Notes: generated from the sequence alone by a model not told the origin. DNA of 64,000 nt from Achromobacter piechaudii NBRC 102461 (GCF_001571245.1 NZ_BCTK01000016.1:51181-115180); one strand, 5' to 3'. Shown: positions 26,302 to 37,554, counted from the first letter of the stretch. Program-made: numbers and translations.

Positions 26302-27003
26302 ATGAGCAGATCCGAGCCCGGTGGCTCGCGCCCGGTGCGCACCGCCGCTGTCCCCCGCGTCGCCTCGTCGTCTCCTTCCGCCGCTTCGCTCGCGGGCCGG
26401 CCGGAGTCCGCCGTCGATTTGTGGCTGGGGCAGCAACTGCGGCAACTGCGTAAGCAGCAAGGCCGATCGCTGGCCGATGTGGCGCGCGCCTGCGGCATGT
26501 CGCTGGGCCTGCTGAGTCAGATCGAACGGGGCCTTAGCTCGGCGTCCGTCAAGATATTGCACCTGTTGGCGCGCGAATTTCATGTGTCCGTCAATTCGCT
26601 GTTGCGCAACGCCGAACACACGCAAGGCGAGGATGGCGGCCGCGTTGCGCGCGCCGGCACGCACCGCTTCATCGATCTCAGCGAAAAAGGCATCAGCAAA
26701 GAGATGTACACGCCGCCGGCCTGCCGCAGCATGGATCTGTGCCGCGCGACCATCGAGCCGGGCGGCTCCACCGGCAACGAGCTCTTCGTGACGGGGCAGG
26801 GCGAGCAGATCGGCGTGGTGCTCAAGGGATCGCTGGAACTCTGGGTGGGCGACCGCGTGGTGTTGCTCAATGAAGGCGACAGCTTTTGCTATGCCAGCAG
26901 CACGCCGCGACGCTGGCGCAATCCCGGCTCACAGACGACCGAGGTCATCTGGGCCATTTCCAACATCACTTCCGCGGGGGACGACACGCAACAGGCGCCG
27001 TAA
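26302..27003 (+). CDS. XRE-cupin transcriptional regulator (PuuR-like)
   Basis: The 233-residue protein has a Cro/CI-type helix-turn-helix at about 40-95 (LRQLRKQQGRSLADVARACG, LSQIERGLSSASV) and a C-terminal cupin at about 140-222 (IEPGGSTGNELFVTGQGEQIG, NEGDSFCYASSTPRRW). PuuR and its relatives with this architecture repress polyamine, amino acid or aldehyde catabolic genes. It stands just before an amino acid ABC transporter and an FAD oxidoreductase, its likely targets. The N-terminal 38 residues are a low-complexity extension. Confidence 0.88.
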   Translation: MSRSEPGGSRPVRTAAVPRVASSSPSAASLAGRPESAVDLWLGQQLRQLRKQQGRSLADVARACGMSLGLLSQIERGLSSASVKILHLLAREFHVSVNSLLRNAEHTQGEDGGRVARAGTHRFIDLSEKGISKEMYTPPACRSMDLCRATIEPGGSTGNELFVTGQGEQIGVVLKGSLELWVGDRVVLLNEGDSFCYASSTPRRWRNPGSQTTEVIWAISNITSAGDDTQQAP

Positions 27004-27022
27004 GCGCGCAGCAGCCACATCC

Positions 27023-27051
27023 GGCGCGACGACACTGGGGATTGTCGCGCC
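27023..27051 (+). other. Hairpin between regulator and transporter genes
   Basis: GGCGCGAC (27023-27030) and GTCGCGCC (27044-27051) are perfect inverted arms with a 13-nt loop and no T-run. It may set off the transporter mRNA or partly terminate the regulator mRNA. Confidence 0.35.
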
Positions 27052-27103
27052 ACCGGGCACGCAGGGCGTCGTCCGGACTTCTTTGCCACGATGAGGAAAT
27101 GTC

Positions 27104-27859
27104 ATGAAATTCAAGACTCTGGTTGTCTCTGTATTTGCAGCATTGTCCATGGCCGCGGGCGCGCAAGCCCAGACCGTGTTGAAAGTGGGATCCACGCCGA
27201 CCGGCAGCCCCTTCACCTTTCTGGATACCAAAACCAATAGCATCGAAGGCGTGATGGTCGATATCGTCAAGGCCGTCGGCAAAGAGGCTGGCTTCGAGGT
27301 GCAGATCGAACCCATGGCGTTTTCCGCGCTGATCGGGTCGCTGACGTCCAAGCGCATCGACATTGTTTCCGCCGCGATGTTCATCACCCCGCAACGCCAG
27401 CAGGTCGTGAGTTTCTCCGAGCCCGTCTATCGTTATGGCGAAGGCTTGATGGTGCTTAAGTCCGACAACAAGGAATACAAGTCCTTCGCCGACATGAAAG
27501 GCATGACGGTCGGCGTGCAGGTAGGCACGGCGTTCGTGGAACCCATCCAGAAGAGCGGCGTATTCAAGGAAGTGAAGCTGTATGACAATCCGCCCGACAT
27601 GATGCGCGACGCCAACGCCGGCCGCATCCAGGGCGGCTTCATGGACTACCCCATTGCGGCCTACATCCTGACGCAAGGCAATTACCCCAATCTGAAGATG
27701 GCGCAGGCGTACCAGCCCACGGTAATGGGAAGCCTGGGACTGGCCACGCGCAAGGAAGACACCGCGCTGCTGGACCGCATCAACAAGGCGCTGACCAAGC
27801 TCAAGGCGGACGGCGCGATCGACGCCATCCTGAAAAAGTGGGGCCTGTCCGGCTCGTGA
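27104..27859 (+). CDS. Polar amino acid ABC transporter, periplasmic binding protein
   Basis: The 251-residue protein has a signal peptide (ending MAAGAQAQ, about residue 23) and a family 3 binding fold: VLKVGSTPTGSPFTFLD, IEGVMVDIVKAVGKEAGF, and the closing AIDAILKKWGLSGS. Such proteins bind amino acids or related amines in the periplasm. With the permease (27987) and ATPase (28637) it forms one importer. GAGGAAATGTC gives the ribosome-binding site. Confidence 0.92.
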   Translation: MKFKTLVVSVFAALSMAAGAQAQTVLKVGSTPTGSPFTFLDTKTNSIEGVMVDIVKAVGKEAGFEVQIEPMAFSALIGSLTSKRIDIVSAAMFITPQRQQVVSFSEPVYRYGEGLMVLKSDNKEYKSFADMKGMTVGVQVGTAFVEPIQKSGVFKEVKLYDNPPDMMRDANAGRIQGGFMDYPIAAYILTQGNYPNLKMAQAYQPTVMGSLGLATRKEDTALLDRINKALTKLKADGAIDAILKKWGLSGS

Positions 27860-27986
27860 AGCCGGAGCGGTTCACCAGCTATCAAGCATTCTTTGCAACG
27901 GCCTGGCCGGCGTGCGCCTATGCGCGCGTCGGCGGGTGGGACGCATCTTGCGTTCCCGCAGGCGGTCAGTCGGGGTAGGTAAGTTC

Positions 27987-28640
27987 ATGACGGAATTCTT
28001 TAAAGACGCGGCGGAATATCTGCCGATATTGCTACAAGGCGCCAAGCTGACGATCCTGGTCACGCTGGGTTCGCTGGCGCTGTCGACTGTGCTGGGCCTG
28101 GTGTGGGCGCTGATGCGCGTATCGGGCAATACCTTCCTGTCCAAGTTCAGCGGCGGAGTGATCAATCTGCTGCGCGGCATCCCGATCATCGTGCTGCTGT
28201 TCTACATCTATTTCGTGATGCCCGACATGGGGGTGTCGTTTACCGCCGTGCAGGCCGCCATCATCGGCCTGGGCGTGGCTTATTCCGCTTACCAGGCTGA
28301 AAATTTCCGGGCCGGCATCCAGGCGATCGACCGAGGCCAGATCGAAGCCGCGATGGCCATGGGCATGAGCTGGAGCATGACCATGCGCCGGGTGGTCTTG
28401 CCGCAAGCCGTGAAGATCGTGTTGCCTCCCTACGGCAACATCATGATCATGATGCTCAAGGATTCGTCGCAGGCCTCGACGATCACGGTGGCCGAGCTTG
28501 CCTTGCAGGGCAAGCTGATCGCCGTATCCACTTTCAAGAACGCCACCGTGTTTTCGTTGGTGGCGCTGATGTACCTGGTGATGTGCGTGCCGCTTATCCT
28601 GCTGGTGCGGCATCTGGAAAAAAGGAGCGCCGCCAAATGA
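27987..28640 (+). CDS. Polar amino acid ABC transporter, permease
   Basis: The 217-residue inner-membrane protein has the HisM/GlnP-type layout: start [19 protein letters not shown], helices [20 protein letters not shown] and [13 protein letters not shown], and the EAA loop [22 protein letters not shown] that contacts the ATPase. ATG 27987 is chosen because the family N-terminus begins there, with GGGTAGG upstream. It overlaps the ATPase gene by four bases. Only one permease gene is present, so it should work as a homodimer. Confidence 0.93.
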   Translation: MTEFFKDAAEYLPILLQGAKLTILVTLGSLALSTVLGLVWALMRVSGNTFLSKFSGGVINLLRGIPIIVLLFYIYFVMPDMGVSFTAVQAAIIGLGVAYSAYQAENFRAGIQAIDRGQIEAAMAMGMSWSMTMRRVVLPQAVKIVLPPYGNIMIMMLKDSSQASTITVAELALQGKLIAVSTFKNATVFSLVALMYLVMCVPLILLVRHLEKRSAAK

Positions 28641-29368
28641 TCGAGCTTCAAGGAGTGCGCAAGAGCTTCGGCTCGCTCGAGGTGCTCAAGGGTATCGACG
28701 CCGAAGTCAGCAAGGGAGAAGTGGTCTGCGTGATCGGCCCTTCCGGGTCGGGCAAATCCACCATCCTGCGATGCATCAACGGGCTTGAGCGCTATAACGC
28801 CGGTCGCATCACCGTGGACGGCGAGCTGGTCGATGCCGACGCGCCGTCCATCGTATCCATACGCACGCAAGTGGCCATGGTGTTTCAGCGCTTCAATCTG
28901 TTTCCCCATCGCACCGCGCTGGAAAACGTGATCGAAGGTCCGATCTTCGTCAAGAAAGAACCCCGCGCACAGGCGCTCGAACGCGGGCGCGAACTGCTTG
29001 CCAGCGTAGGCTTGGCCGACAAGGCCGACGCCCATCCTAACCAGTTGTCCGGCGGGCAGCAGCAGCGGGTGGCGATCGCGCGCGCGCTGGCCATGCAGCC
29101 CAAGGCCATCCTGTTCGACGAGCCTACGTCCGCGCTGGATCCCGAGCTGGTCGGAGACGTGCTGGGCGTCATGCGCAAGCTGGCGGAAGCCGGTATGACG
29201 ATGGTTGTCGTGACGCATGAAATGAGCTTTGCCCGCGAGGTCGCGGACCGCGTCATGTTCTTCGATGGCGGGGTCATGGTCGAGCAGGGCGCCGCCCGCG
29301 AAGTATTGAATCATCCGCAGCATCCCCGGACGCAGGATTTCCTGCACCGCGTGCTGCATCCCATGTAA
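28637..29368 (+). CDS. Polar amino acid ABC transporter, ATP-binding protein
   Basis: The 243-residue ATPase of the GlnQ/HisP class has Walker [10 protein letters not shown], the Q-loop [13 protein letters not shown], signature LSGGQQQR, Walker [13 protein letters not shown] and the switch His in VVVTHEM. It is translationally coupled to the permease (ATGA). The 8-nt gap to the next gene suggests that gene is in the same operon. Confidence 0.95.
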   Translation: MIELQGVRKSFGSLEVLKGIDAEVSKGEVVCVIGPSGSGKSTILRCINGLERYNAGRITVDGELVDADAPSIVSIRTQVAMVFQRFNLFPHRTALENVIEGPIFVKKEPRAQALERGRELLASVGLADKADAHPNQLSGGQQQRVAIARALAMQPKAILFDEPTSALDPELVGDVLGVMRKLAEAGMTMVVVTHEMSFAREVADRVMFFDGGVMVEQGAAREVLNHPQHPRTQDFLHRVLHPM

Positions 29369-29377
29369 GGAACCGTC

Positions 29378-30667
29378 ATGCAGCAAGCGCCGTTTCCCCT
29401 TTCCCCGTCCCTCTGGGCCGCCACCGCCGCGCCGCCACCGCCAACCGAGGCGCTTGCCGCCTCGACGCAGGCCGATGTGCTGGTCATCGGCGGCGGTTAC
29501 GCCGGTCTGAGCACGGCCCTGCATCTGGCAGAGCGCGGCGTGAAGACCATCGTGCTGGAGGCGCGCGAGATCGGCTTTGGCGGCTCGGGCCGCAATGGCG
29601 GCCAGGTGATTCCCGGGTTGAAGTACGACCCGGACGACCTGATTTCCATGTTCGGACACGAAAAGGGCGAACGGCTGTTGCGGTTCGCGGGCGCCACCGC
29701 CGACACGGTGTTCAACCTGATCGACCGGCACGCGATGGATGTGCCGCACGTGCGCAAGGGCTGGATCCAGGGCGCGCATACCGACGAAGCCTTGCGCATC
29801 GCACACGGTCGGGCGGCGCAGTGGGCGCGCCATGGCGCGGACGCGCAACCCTTGGATCGGGATCAGGTTTCGCGCTTGCTGGGCACGGACCGCTATCTGG
29901 GTGGATGGGTCGACAACCGGGCGGGCGCGGTGCAGCCGTTGAGCTACGTGCGCGGCCTGGCGCGCGCCGCTTTAAATGCGGGCGCCCTGATCCACACGGA
30001 AACGCCGGTCACCGGTTTGAAGCGCGAGGGCGGCAAGTGGACCGCGTCCACGGCGCGCGGCGCCACCGTGACCGCAGAGCGCGTCGTGATGTGCACGAAT
30101 GCCTATGGCGGCGATCTGCTGCCGGGCCTGAAAACCTCGATCATCGACGCCAACACTTTCCAGGTGGCCACCGCGCCTCTGCCTGAATCCGTGCGCGCCG
30201 GCATTTTCCCCGAGGGCCACGTCACGTCGGATACCCGCAACCTGCTGCTGTATTTCCGTCTGGATCATCAGGGCCGGCTGTTGATGGGCGGACGTGGGCC
30301 GTTTAGGGAACCCAAGGGGCCGCAGGACTGGGCGCATCTGGAGCGCGTGATGTTCAAGATGTTCCCGCAGGTGGCGGGCACGCCTTTCGAATATCGCTGG
30401 TGCGGCCGGGTCGCCATCACGCGCGATTATCTTCCGCACCTGCACGAACCCCAACCTGGGTTGCTGGTGGATATCGGTTGCCAGGGGCGCGGCGTGGGTC
30501 TGCAAACCAGCATGGGGCGCGCCATGGCGCAGTATGTGGCCACGGGCGACGCCGCTGCGCTGCCCGTGCCTTTGTCGCCAGTGGTGCCGTTCCCGCTTTA
30601 CGGCTTGCGCCGTTTGTACGTGAATGCGGTGGTCACGTGGTATCGCATGACGGACGGCGGGGTGTAG
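29378..30667 (+). CDS. FAD-dependent oxidoreductase, gamma-glutamylputrescine-oxidase-like
   Basis: The 429-residue DAO-family flavoprotein has the Rossmann motif VLVIGGGYAGLSTAL with its acidic end (VLEARE), the flavin loop GFGGSGRNGGQVIPG typical of PuuB and related amine oxidases, and the C-terminal GCQGRGVGLQTSMGRAMA. Enzymes of this branch oxidise secondary or N-substituted amines such as gamma-glutamylputrescine. Its place after a PuuR-like regulator and an amino acid importer suggests that the imported compound is the substrate. The exact substrate is not determined. TAAGGA precedes the ATG. Confidence 0.85.
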   Translation: MQQAPFPLSPSLWAATAAPPPPTEALAASTQADVLVIGGGYAGLSTALHLAERGVKTIVLEAREIGFGGSGRNGGQVIPGLKYDPDDLISMFGHEKGERLLRFAGATADTVFNLIDRHAMDVPHVRKGWIQGAHTDEALRIAHGRAAQWARHGADAQPLDRDQVSRLLGTDRYLGGWVDNRAGAVQPLSYVRGLARAALNAGALIHTETPVTGLKREGGKWTASTARGATVTAERVVMCTNAYGGDLLPGLKTSIIDANTFQVATAPLPESVRAGIFPEGHVTSDTRNLLLYFRLDHQGRLLMGGRGPFREPKGPQDWAHLERVMFKMFPQVAGTPFEYRWCGRVAITRDYLPHLHEPQPGLLVDIGCQGRGVGLQTSMGRAMAQYVATGDAAALPVPLSPVVPFPLYGLRRLYVNAVVTWYRMTDGGV

Positions 30668-30690
30668 GCGCTAGCGAATCGATGGCATAA

Positions 30691-30719
30691 AAAAACCCCG
30701 GAACGTATTCCGGGGTTTT
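30691..30719 (+). terminator. Intrinsic terminator, bidirectional
   Basis: AAAAACCCCGGAA pairs with TTCCGGGGTTTT around CGTA. It lies 23 nt after the oxidoreductase stop and 73 nt beyond the convergent valS stop, so it can serve both. Confidence 0.92.
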
Positions 30720-30791
30720 GTTCGGGCACAAGCCTGGAGGGCTTTAGATGCGCTTCAATCAAGCTGCAACCGCGCGCATTGCAACCGCGCT

Positions 30792-33686
30792 TTAGTCGCC
30801 CAGCTTGGCACGCTGTTCGCGCACCTTTTGCAGCGTTTCACCGAACTGCGTCATGCGTGCCTTTTCCTGTTCGACCACGGCCGCGGGCGCGCGCTCGACA
30901 AAGCTGGCGTTCGACAGCTTGCCATTGGCCTTGGCGATTTCGCCTTCCAGTCGCGCGATTTCCTTATCCAGGCGGATGCGTTCGGCAGCCACGTCGATCT
31001 CGACATGCAGCATGAGGCGGCTGGCGCCCACCACCTGAACCGGCGCGCCGGCGTCGGGCAAGACATCCAGCACGTCGACCTGGCTGAGTTTGGCCAGCGC
31101 GGCAAGGTAGGGCGCGTTGCGCTTGAGCGTGGGCGCGTCGCCTTGGGCGCACAGCGGCACCTTCTGGGCGGGCGACAGGTTCATTTCGCCGCGCAGGGCG
31201 CGCACGGCTTCGACCTGCGCCTTCAGTTCGGCCACGTCCGCTTCAGCAGCGGTGTCCACGGCAGCCGGATTGACTTGCGGATAGGGCTGGACGCTGACGC
31301 TGTCGGCCACGCCTTCCTTGCGCTTGCCCGCCACGACCGACACCTTCTGCCACAGCTCTTCGGTGATGAAGGGGATGATCGGATGGGCCAGGCGCAGTAC
31401 GCATTCCAGCACGCGGATCAGCGTGCGGCGCGTGCCCAGTTGCTGGGCCGGCGTGCCGGTCTGGATCTGGACCTTGGCCAATTCCAGATACCAATCGCAG
31501 TATTCGTCCCAGACGTAGCGGTACAGCGCGTTGGCGATGTTGTCGAAGCGGTAGTCGGCAAAGCCGCGCGCCACGTCGGCTTCCAGCGTTTGCATCTGGC
31601 TGATGATCCAGCGGTCGACGAACGAGGTTTCGCCGGCGTCCGAACCCGTCAGGTCATGGCCTTCGGTATTCATCAGCACGAAGCGCGTGGCGTTCCACAG
31701 CTTGTTGCAGAAGTTGCGATAGCCTTCGCAGCGCTTGAGGTCGAAGTTGATGTTGCGGCCCAGCGTGGCGTAGGCCGCCATCGTGAAGCGCAGTGCGTCG
31801 GTGCCGAACGCGGGAATGCCATCGGGATACTGGCGGCGCGTGGCCTTTTCGATGGCGCCCGCCTGCTTGGGATTCATCAGGCCGTACGTGCGCTTGGCCA
31901 CCAGCCCGTCCAGATCGATGCCATCGATAAGGTCGACCGGATCCAGCGTGTTGCCCTTGGACTTGCTCATCTTCTGGCCGTCGGCGTCGCGGATCAGGCC
32001 GTGCACGTAGACGTGCTTGAACGGAATCTGGCCGGTCATGTGCGTGGTCAGCATGACCATGCGAGCGACCCAGAAGAAGATGATGTCGAAACCCGTGACC
32101 AGCACGCTGGACGGCAGATAGCGTTGCAGGTCGGGCGTGTTGTCCGGCCAGCCCAGCGTCGTGAACGGCACCAGGCCCGACGAGAACCAGGTGTCCAGTA
32201 CGTCAGGGTCGCGGGTGAGGTCGCCGGTGACGCCGGCCGCGCGCGCCTGCTCGATAGCGCCGGCTTCGTCGTGGGCGACAAAGACCTGGCCGTCTTCGGA
32301 ATACCAGGCCGGAATCTGGTGGCCCCACCACAGTTGGCGCGAGATGCACCAGTCCTGGATGTTGTTCAGCCACTGGTTGTAGATGGTGGTCCAGTTGTCC
32401 GGGTAGAACTGGATGCGGCCATCGGCCACCACTTCCAGCGCCACTTCAGTAATGCTCTTGCCCGGATTCAGCGTGCCTTCCGGCGCGGGCTTGCTCATTG
32501 CCACGAACCATTGGTCCGTCAGCATGGGTTCCAGCACGACGCCCGTGCGGTCGCCCTTGGGCTGCATCATCTTGTGCGGCTCGACCTTGACCAGATAGCC
32601 TTCGGCATCCAGCTGGGCAACCACCGCCTTGCGCGCTTCGTAGCGCTCCAGGCCCTGGAACTGCTTGGGGCCGTTCTCGTTGATGTGCGCGTCCAACGTG
32701 AAAATCACGATCAGCGGCAGATCATGGCGCATCGCGCAGGCGTAATCGTTGAAGTCGTGCGCGCCGGTGATCTTCACGCAGCCCGTGCCGAATTCAGGAT
32801 CGACGAAGTCGTCGGCGATGATCGGGATATTGCGGTCGCACAGCGGCAGTTCGACTTGCTTGCCGATCAGGTGCTGATAGCGCGGATCTTCGGGGTGTAC
32901 GCACAGCGCGCCGTCGGCCAGCATGGTTTCGGGGCGGGTCGTGGCGATGGTCATGCCGCGCAGCGTGACGGTCTGGCCGTCTTTGTCGACGATGGTCTGC
33001 GGGCCGTCCACGAAGGGGTAAAGGATGTGCCACATGTGGCCATCGGTCTCTTCGGACTGCACTTCCAGGTCGGACACGGCGGTCAGAAGCTTGGGGTCCC
33101 AGTTGACCAGCCGCTTGCCACGGTAGATCAGGCCCTGTTTATGCAGGCGGACGAAAGTTTCGACGACGCCGCGCGACATGCGCTCGTCCATCGTGAAGTA
33201 TTCGCGCGGCCAGTCGGCCGATGCGCCCAGGCGGCGGACCTGCTCGGTGATGGCGTTGCCCGACTTTTCCTTCCATTCCCAGACTTTCTCGACGAATTTT
33301 TCGCGGCCGAGGTCGTGGCGGGAAACCTTCTGGGCATCGAGCTGTCTTTCAACCACGATCTGCGTGGCGATGCCGGCGTGGTCGGTGCCCGGGATGAAGA
33401 CGGTGTCGTCGCCCGACATGCGGCGATAGCGCACCAGGCCGTCCATGATGGTCTGGTTGAACGCGTGGCCCATGTGCAGCGTGCCCGTCACGTTGGGCGG
33501 CGGGAACTGGATGACATAAGGCTGGCTTTCCGTCCCCGTTTTTACGTGCTGTCCTGCCGTGAAATAGCCGCGCTTGTCCCATTCGGCGTACCAGCGCGAT
33601 TCCAATTCGGAGGGTTCGAAGCTCTTGGAGAGTTCCGGGGTGTCGCTCGCGGGGGTCGCGGCGGTCGGGGGAGCAGCTTGAGTCAT
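30792..33686 (-). CDS. valS: Valine--tRNA ligase
   Basis: ValRS charges tRNA-Val and edits Thr-tRNA-Val. The 964-residue class I enzyme has the HIGH box ([12 protein letters not shown]), the KMSKS loop ([10 protein letters not shown]), the editing domain ([19 protein letters not shown]) and a C-terminal coiled-coil arm ([20 protein letters not shown]). It is alone on the minus strand between the FAD oxidoreductase and ndk. Length and motifs are normal. Confidence 0.98.
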   Translation of the reverse strand: MTQAAPPTAATPASDTPELSKSFEPSELESRWYAEWDKRGYFTAGQHVKTGTESQPYVIQFPPPNVTGTLHMGHAFNQTIMDGLVRYRRMSGDDTVFIPGTDHAGIATQIVVERQLDAQKVSRHDLGREKFVEKVWEWKEKSGNAITEQVRRLGASADWPREYFTMDERMSRGVVETFVRLHKQGLIYRGKRLVNWDPKLLTAVSDLEVQSEETDGHMWHILYPFVDGPQTIVDKDGQTVTLRGMTIATTRPETMLADGALCVHPEDPRYQHLIGKQVELPLCDRNIPIIADDFVDPEFGTGCVKITGAHDFNDYACAMRHDLPLIVIFTLDAHINENGPKQFQGLERYEARKAVVAQLDAEGYLVKVEPHKMMQPKGDRTGVVLEPMLTDQWFVAMSKPAPEGTLNPGKSITEVALEVVADGRIQFYPDNWTTIYNQWLNNIQDWCISRQLWWGHQIPAWYSEDGQVFVAHDEAGAIEQARAAGVTGDLTRDPDVLDTWFSSGLVPFTTLGWPDNTPDLQRYLPSSVLVTGFDIIFFWVARMVMLTTHMTGQIPFKHVYVHGLIRDADGQKMSKSKGNTLDPVDLIDGIDLDGLVAKRTYGLMNPKQAGAIEKATRRQYPDGIPAFGTDALRFTMAAYATLGRNINFDLKRCEGYRNFCNKLWNATRFVLMNTEGHDLTGSDAGETSFVDRWIISQMQTLEADVARGFADYRFDNIANALYRYVWDEYCDWYLELAKVQIQTGTPAQQLGTRRTLIRVLECVLRLAHPIIPFITEELWQKVSVVAGKRKEGVADSVSVQPYPQVNPAAVDTAAEADVAELKAQVEAVRALRGEMNLSPAQKVPLCAQGDAPTLKRNAPYLAALAKLSQVDVLDVLPDAGAPVQVVGASRLMLHVEIDVAAERIRLDKEIARLEGEIAKANGKLSNASFVERAPAAVVEQEKARMTQFGETLQKVREQRAKLGD

Positions 33687-34092
33687 TACAGGGTTCCGGC
33701 AAACAGGGGCGCCCGGGGTAGGGATACGGGCAGCAAACCGCTCATTTTAAGATGTAATGCGGTCTTCTCGGCGTGTTAGAATACCGGGTTACTGTAAACC
33801 TTTTAGAAGTCCATGAATTCATTGAGGATTCCTTCAGAAATGTGCGCTTAAAACCGCTCGTTTCGGTATCCTCGGTAAGAATCCAAGGCACGTCTGATCG
33901 GTGGCCAGTGTCGAATCCCTGCCTTGGCAAGCGGTTCAGGCCGGCCCGGAATGTTCAACGGAATCGTTCAAACAAGCCGGACCGCCTGCGCGCCCATCGC
34001 GCGATGACACTTCAAGGGTGACACCGACAAGTGCAGAGCCACGCCAGGCAATTAATCAGAAACCAGTCAGAAATCAGCTTTCGGAGTTCCTA
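33687..34092. other. Divergent intergenic region between valS and ndk
   Basis: This 406-bp region must hold the promoters of valS and ndk. No promoter with both boxes well matched was found. Just before the ndk ribosome-binding site lies a tandem 11-bp repeat, TCAGAAACCAG/TCAGAAATCAG (34056-34077). No gene was recognised. Confidence 0.5.
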
Positions 34093-34518
34093 ATGTCCAT
34101 CCAACGCACCCTCTCGATCATCAAGCCCGACGCCGTCGCCAAGAACGTCATCGGCCAGATCGTCGGCCGCTTCGAGCAAGCCGGCCTGAAGGTCATCGCT
34201 GCCCGCCTGGCGCAACTGTCGCGCGCCGACGCCGAGCGTTTCTACGCCGTGCACAAGGAACGCCCCTTCTTCAAGGACCTGGTCGATTTCATGATCTCGG
34301 GCCCCGTGTTCGTGCAAGTGCTGGAAGGTGAAGACGCCATCCAGAAGAACCGCGACCTGATGGGCGCCACGGACCCGAAGAAGGCCGAAGCCGGCACCAT
34401 CCGCGCCGACTTCGCCGACAGCATCGACGCCAACGCCGTGCACGGCTCGGACGCTCCGGAAACGGCCGCTGTCGAAGTCGCTTTCTTCTTCCCCGAAATC
34501 AACATCCACAGCCGTTGA
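34093..34518 (+). CDS. ndk: Nucleoside diphosphate kinase
   Basis: Ndk balances nucleoside triphosphates through a phosphohistidine. The 141-residue protein has the N-terminal [20 protein letters not shown], the [17 protein letters not shown] segment and the active-site His in [16 protein letters not shown] lies about 8 nt before ATG 34093; the reading frame is open further upstream but without family similarity. Confidence 0.98.
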   Translation: MSIQRTLSIIKPDAVAKNVIGQIVGRFEQAGLKVIAARLAQLSRADAERFYAVHKERPFFKDLVDFMISGPVFVQVLEGEDAIQKNRDLMGATDPKKAEAGTIRADFADSIDANAVHGSDAPETAAVEVAFFFPEINIHSR

Positions 34519-34562
34519 TTTTCGCGTAAGCACTGAATTAGTTTTTTAGCGTTACCCAGGTC

Positions 34563-35717
34563 ATGGAATCCGTCGAACGAATCAATCTGCTGGGGCTGGA
34601 TGGCTCCGCCCTGTCCGAACTCGTCGGGCAGTGGGGCGGCAAGCCGTTTCGCGCCCGTCAGCTGCAGCGCTGGATGCACCAGCGCGGCGCCGATTCGTTC
34701 GACGCCATGACCGATCTGGCCCGCGAGTTTCGCAGCCAGCTCGCGTCCAACTGCCGTATCGAGGCCTTGCCCGTCAATATCGAGCAGCGCTCGACCGACG
34801 GCACGCGCAAGTGGCTGTTCGACGTGGGGCAGGGCAATGCCATCGAAACCGTCTTCATCCCCGAAGACGATCGCGGCACCCTTTGTATTTCCAGCCAAGC
34901 CGGCTGCGTGGTCAATTGCCGCTTTTGCTCGACCGGGCATCAGGGCTTTAACCGCAATCTGAAAACCAGCGAAATCATCGGCCAGCTGTGGTGGGCCAAG
35001 CGCGTGCTGGAAGCCGATATCGGCACCGCCCGCCTGGAAAGCGCCAAAGCCACCGAAGATACGCGCGTCATCAGCAACGTGGTCATGATGGGCATGGGCG
35101 AACCCCTGCTCAATTACGATCAGGTCTTGCCGGCCCTGCGCCTGATGCTGGACGACAATGCCTACGGCCTGTCGCGCCGCCGCGTCACGGTGTCCACCTC
35201 GGGTGTGGTGCCCATGATGGACCGCCTCTCGCAAGACTGTCCCGTGGCGCTGGCCGTATCGCTGCACGCGCCCAACGACGCGTTGCGCGACGAGCTGGTG
35301 CCGCTGAACAAGAAGTACCCGTTGAAAGAGTTGCTGGCGGCTTGCGAGCGCTATCTGGCGTTTGCCCCCCGCGACTTCATCACCTTTGAATACTGCATGC
35401 TGGACGGCATCAACGATACCGACCAGCACGCCAAGGAACTGATCCAAATTGCACGCCAGTTGCGCTGCAAGCTCAATCTGATTCCGTTCAACCCCTTCCC
35501 TGAGTCGGGCCTGAAGCGTTCCAATTCCGCCCGCGTGAAGGTGTTTGCGCAGCGCTTGATGGACGCCGGCATCATCACGACCGTGCGCAAGACCCGGGGC
35601 GACGACATCGATGCAGCTTGTGGTCAACTGGCCGGAGAAGTGCGCGACCGCACCCGGATAACCGAGCGCAACGCTGCACAGCGCCAGACCATACCAATTA
35701 AACAGGTGCATGCATGA
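34563..35717 (+). CDS. rlmN: 23S rRNA (A2503-C2)/tRNA (A37-C2) methyltransferase
   Basis: RlmN is a radical-SAM enzyme that methylates C2 of A2503 in 23S rRNA and of A37 in some tRNAs. The 384-residue protein has the radical-SAM cluster motif CVVNCRFC, the [14 protein letters not shown] region, and the C-terminal methyl-carrying Cys expected in [12 protein letters not shown]. It overlaps the next gene by four bases (ATGA). Confidence 0.97.
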   Translation: MESVERINLLGLDGSALSELVGQWGGKPFRARQLQRWMHQRGADSFDAMTDLAREFRSQLASNCRIEALPVNIEQRSTDGTRKWLFDVGQGNAIETVFIPEDDRGTLCISSQAGCVVNCRFCSTGHQGFNRNLKTSEIIGQLWWAKRVLEADIGTARLESAKATEDTRVISNVVMMGMGEPLLNYDQVLPALRLMLDDNAYGLSRRRVTVSTSGVVPMMDRLSQDCPVALAVSLHAPNDALRDELVPLNKKYPLKELLAACERYLAFAPRDFITFEYCMLDGINDTDQHAKELIQIARQLRCKLNLIPFNPFPESGLKRSNSARVKVFAQRLMDAGIITTVRKTRGDDIDAACGQLAGEVRDRTRITERNAAQRQTIPIKQVHA

Positions 35718-36208
35718 CCCAGGAATTCGCTTCTGCAGTTTCTGAAACGCCCGCCAGCGCTGCGGGCAATATCGGCTCGGCACTGCGCGCACTGCGCCAG
35801 TCCAAGGGCTGGTCCCTAGACGAGGTTTCCAGCCGGATCAAGTTTTCCACGAAGCAGATCGAAGCCCTTGAAAACGAAGCGTGGGCCGATTTGCCCACCG
35901 GCGTTTCCCTGCGCGGCCTGGTCCGCAACTACGCGCGCCTGCTGGGCGCCGATTCCCAGGCCATCGTCGATTCGCTCGACCCCAAGGCCCGCGTGACCGG
36001 CCCCGTCAAACTCAGCCCGGGCGCGCTGCATTCCGCGCACTCCATCCCTCAGTCCAGCGCTGACGACGATCGTTCGTCGTCTACGTCCTGGGGGTGGCTG
36101 ATCGCCATCGTGCTGGTGCTGGCCGCCGGCGTGGCGTATGCCTTCTGGCAAGGCTGGTTGCCGCAGCAATGGCTGCCGTTCGACTGGCTGCCCAAGCCCA
36201 CCAAGTAA
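35714..36208 (+). CDS. RodZ-like helix-turn-helix membrane protein
   Basis: The 164-residue protein has an N-terminal HTH_25 domain ([21 protein letters not shown], then [22 protein letters not shown]) and one transmembrane helix at about 127-144 ([18 protein letters not shown]). This is the cytoplasmic and membrane part of RodZ, which links MreB to the cell wall. The usual C-terminal periplasmic beta domain is almost absent: only about 20 residues follow the membrane segment. Position between rlmN and ispG is the conserved rodZ place. Confidence 0.85.
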   Translation: MTQEFASAVSETPASAAGNIGSALRALRQSKGWSLDEVSSRIKFSTKQIEALENEAWADLPTGVSLRGLVRNYARLLGADSQAIVDSLDPKARVTGPVKLSPGALHSAHSIPQSSADDDRSSSTSWGWLIAIVLVLAAGVAYAFWQGWLPQQWLPFDWLPKPTK

Positions 36209-36221
36209 ACCGGTTCCACCG

Positions 36222-37508
36222 ATGCAAGATTCCTCTCTGCCTTGCCACGATGCGCCGCCTCCCGCCGTAGGGGCCGCCATGCGCCGCGCCACCCGTTCGG
36301 TGGCGGTGAAGTGGGGCGAACGCGTCGTTATGGTTGGGGGCGATGCGCCGGTCGTGGTGCAGTCCATGACCAATACCGACACCGCTGACGCCATCGCCAC
36401 GGCGATCCAGGTCAAAGAGCTGGCGCAGGCCGGCTCCGAGCTGGTGCGGATCACCGTCAATACGCCCGAGGCGGCCCGCGAAGTGGTCGCCATCCGTGAA
36501 CAGCTCGACCGCATGGGCGTCAACGTGCCGCTGGTGGGAGACTTCCACTACAACGGCCACAAGCTGCTGACGCAGTTTCCGGAATGCGCGCAGGCGCTGT
36601 CCAAGTACCGGATCAATCCGGGCAACATGGGCGGCGGCAAGCGGCGTGACGACAACTTCGCCCAGATGATCGAAGTGGCTTGCCGTTACGACAAGCCCGT
36701 GCGCATCGGCGTGAACTGGGGCAGCCTGGATCACGAATTGATGGCGCGCAAGATGGACGAGAACAGCCGCCGCGCGCAGCCTTGGGAAGCCCAGGCCGTG
36801 ATGCGCGACGCGCTGGTCGTCTCGGCCATCACCAACGCGCAGCGCGCCGAAGAATTGGGCTTGCGCCGCGACGCCATCATCCTGTCGTGCAAGGTCAGCC
36901 ATGTGCAAGACCTGATCGCCGTCTACCGCGACCTGTCCGCCCGCTGCGACTATCCGCTGCATCTGGGCCTGACCGAAGCCGGCATGGGCAGCAAGGGCAT
37001 CGTGGCGTCCACCGCTGCGCTTGCCGTGCTGTTGCAGCAAGGCATCGGCGACACCATCCGTATTTCGTTGACGCCGGAACCCGGCGGCGACCGCAGCCGC
37101 GAAGCCATCGTGGCGCAAGAAATTCTGCAGACCATGGGCTTGCGCGCCTTCACTCCCATGGTGGTTGCGTGCCCCGGCTGTGGCCGCACCAGCAGCACGT
37201 TCTTCCAGGAACTGGCCGACAGCATCCAGTCTTACCTGCGTCGTCAGATGCCGGTCTGGAAGGCGCAATACCCAGGCGTTGAAAGCATGAACGTCGCGGT
37301 CATGGGCTGTGTGGTCAACGGGCCGGGCGAAAGCCGCCATGCCGATATCGGTATCAGTCTGCCGGGAACGGGCGAAGTGCCCGCGGCGCCGGTATTCGTG
37401 GATGGCGAACGCACGGTGACGCTCAAAGGCGACCATATCGCCGAAGAGTTCCAGGCCATCGTCGAAGACTACGTGGCGCGCCGTTACGGCGTGCTCGCCT
37501 CTCATTAA
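36222..37508 (+). CDS. ispG: 4-hydroxy-3-methylbut-2-en-1-yl diphosphate synthase (flavodoxin)
   Basis: IspG acts in the MEP isoprenoid pathway and converts MEcPP to HMBPP with a 4Fe-4S cluster. The 428-residue protein has the TIM-barrel start ([11 protein letters not shown]), [21 protein letters not shown] and the C-terminal cluster cysteines [10 protein letters not shown] and [10 protein letters not shown]. The first 20 residues are not conserved; ATG 36279 (MRRATRS) is an alternative start. Confidence 0.96.
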   Translation: MQDSSLPCHDAPPPAVGAAMRRATRSVAVKWGERVVMVGGDAPVVVQSMTNTDTADAIATAIQVKELAQAGSELVRITVNTPEAAREVVAIREQLDRMGVNVPLVGDFHYNGHKLLTQFPECAQALSKYRINPGNMGGGKRRDDNFAQMIEVACRYDKPVRIGVNWGSLDHELMARKMDENSRRAQPWEAQAVMRDALVVSAITNAQRAEELGLRRDAIILSCKVSHVQDLIAVYRDLSARCDYPLHLGLTEAGMGSKGIVASTAALAVLLQQGIGDTIRISLTPEPGGDRSREAIVAQEILQTMGLRAFTPMVVACPGCGRTSSTFFQELADSIQSYLRRQMPVWKAQYPGVESMNVAVMGCVVNGPGESRHADIGISLPGTGEVPAAPVFVDGERTVTLKGDHIAEEFQAIVEDYVARRYGVLASH

Positions 37509-37554
37509 AAGAAAGGGTGTAGCCGCAAACGCGCCACCAGGCGCGTGATGCGGC

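Noticed and set aside
30828..33779. Plus-strand reading frame of 983 residues
   Set aside because: Antisense shadow of valS; composition biased and no domain recognisable.
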